The translations under genes and the position numbers were made by a program. The notes under the pieces were generated by a model. The model did not search any database and had not been told where the DNA came from. It saw nothing but the letters and a program-made list of their open reading frames with translations. DNA of 64,000 bases, taken from Bacteroidales bacterium. GTDB taxonomy: Bacteria; Bacteroidota; Bacteroidia; Bacteroidales; Tenuifilaceae. Of the stretch, positions 63,957 to 64,000 are shown in pieces. Numbering within the stretch: position 1 is the first letter of the stretch; each line of letters starts with the position of its first letter. The stretch is from contig RPRQ01000015.1 in assembly GCA_003818205.1 (NCBI GenBank), positions 1 to 64,000 of the forward strand, in the 5' to 3' direction.

Positions 63957-64000
63957 CTACCCCTTCAGCGTCCATGTTTCCGTTAAACCATTGAAACCGA
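63957..64000 (-). CDS. partial reading frame at window edge
   Basis: The last 14 codons of a minus-strand frame (..GFNGLTETWTLKG then TAG) run off the window. In Bacteroidota gpsA often follows lysS, but these residues do not let me identify the gene. Could be chance. Confidence 0.3.
   Translation of the reverse strand, partial: GFNGLTETWTLKG

Overview
The window comes from a member of the Bacteroidota, most likely Bacteroidales. Pointers are the gliding-motility/T9SS C-terminal domain protein, a LytS/LytTR pair, the GlmU-like nucleotidyltransferase, promoters of the TTTG-N19-21-TAnnTTTG type (clearest before tRNA-His and rpmE2), and the GG-Bacteroidales type of RiPP genes. No phage, CRISPR array or complete insertion sequence is present.

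Region by region. 0-9 kb: two tandem paralogous serine hydrolases (class C beta-lactamase fold), a LytS-like kinase with a LytTR regulator, and an ABC transporter pair. 9-32 kb: mostly housekeeping genes, with an M28 peptidase, grpE-dnaJ, a Nat-type ABC exporter, an HD hydrolase, a Ppx/GppA phosphatase, a sigma-54 response regulator, a cysteine hydrolase, tRNA-His, a flippase, an AlkD-like protein, a BI-1 family protein, rpmE2, a GlmU-like enzyme, lon, coaD, a TlpA-like protein, a Nudix hydrolase divergent from pyrE, and birA. 51-64 kb: a second conserved block with rsfS-ftsH-DUF2007-cdsA-psd, transporters, a gliding-type PKD protein, a C1 peptidase, pgi and gpsA.

The notable part is an AT-rich accessory island at about 32.3-51.2 kb that looks like a three-armed RiPP factory. 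Arm 1 is a class I lanthipeptide set: precursor, LanC cyclase and a LanB dehydratase split into two genes. Arm 2 is a radical-SAM set: four radical-SAM-fold proteins around a Cys-rich precursor with a double-Gly leader. Arm 3 is a VKOR-thioredoxin fusion followed by a small six-Cys peptide whose spacing (C..C..CC..C..C) matches the inhibitor-cystine-knot pattern. One C39-peptidase ABC exporter and one HlyD adaptor follow; they are the only export genes seen, so they probably serve all three double-Gly leaders. Arms 1 and 2 are each preceded by a paralogous small HTH gene and an almost identical 26-28 bp perfect palindrome. The second copy carries a remnant of the birA start, so this control cassette was duplicated.

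Intergenic DNA is rich in dispersed repeats: CCTGCC...GGCAGG palindromes, repeats of the CACGGAGACACAGAG type, and long inverted-repeat elements. One 389-bp MITE-like element (57388-57776) has 15-bp terminal inverted repeats and a perfect 9-bp target duplication, and it sits in a repeat whose uninterrupted copy is at 1823-2047. Decayed genes include a frameshifted GxxExxY gene between the exporter and HlyD genes, an FtsX/MacB permease stub at 44.5 kb and the birA remnant.
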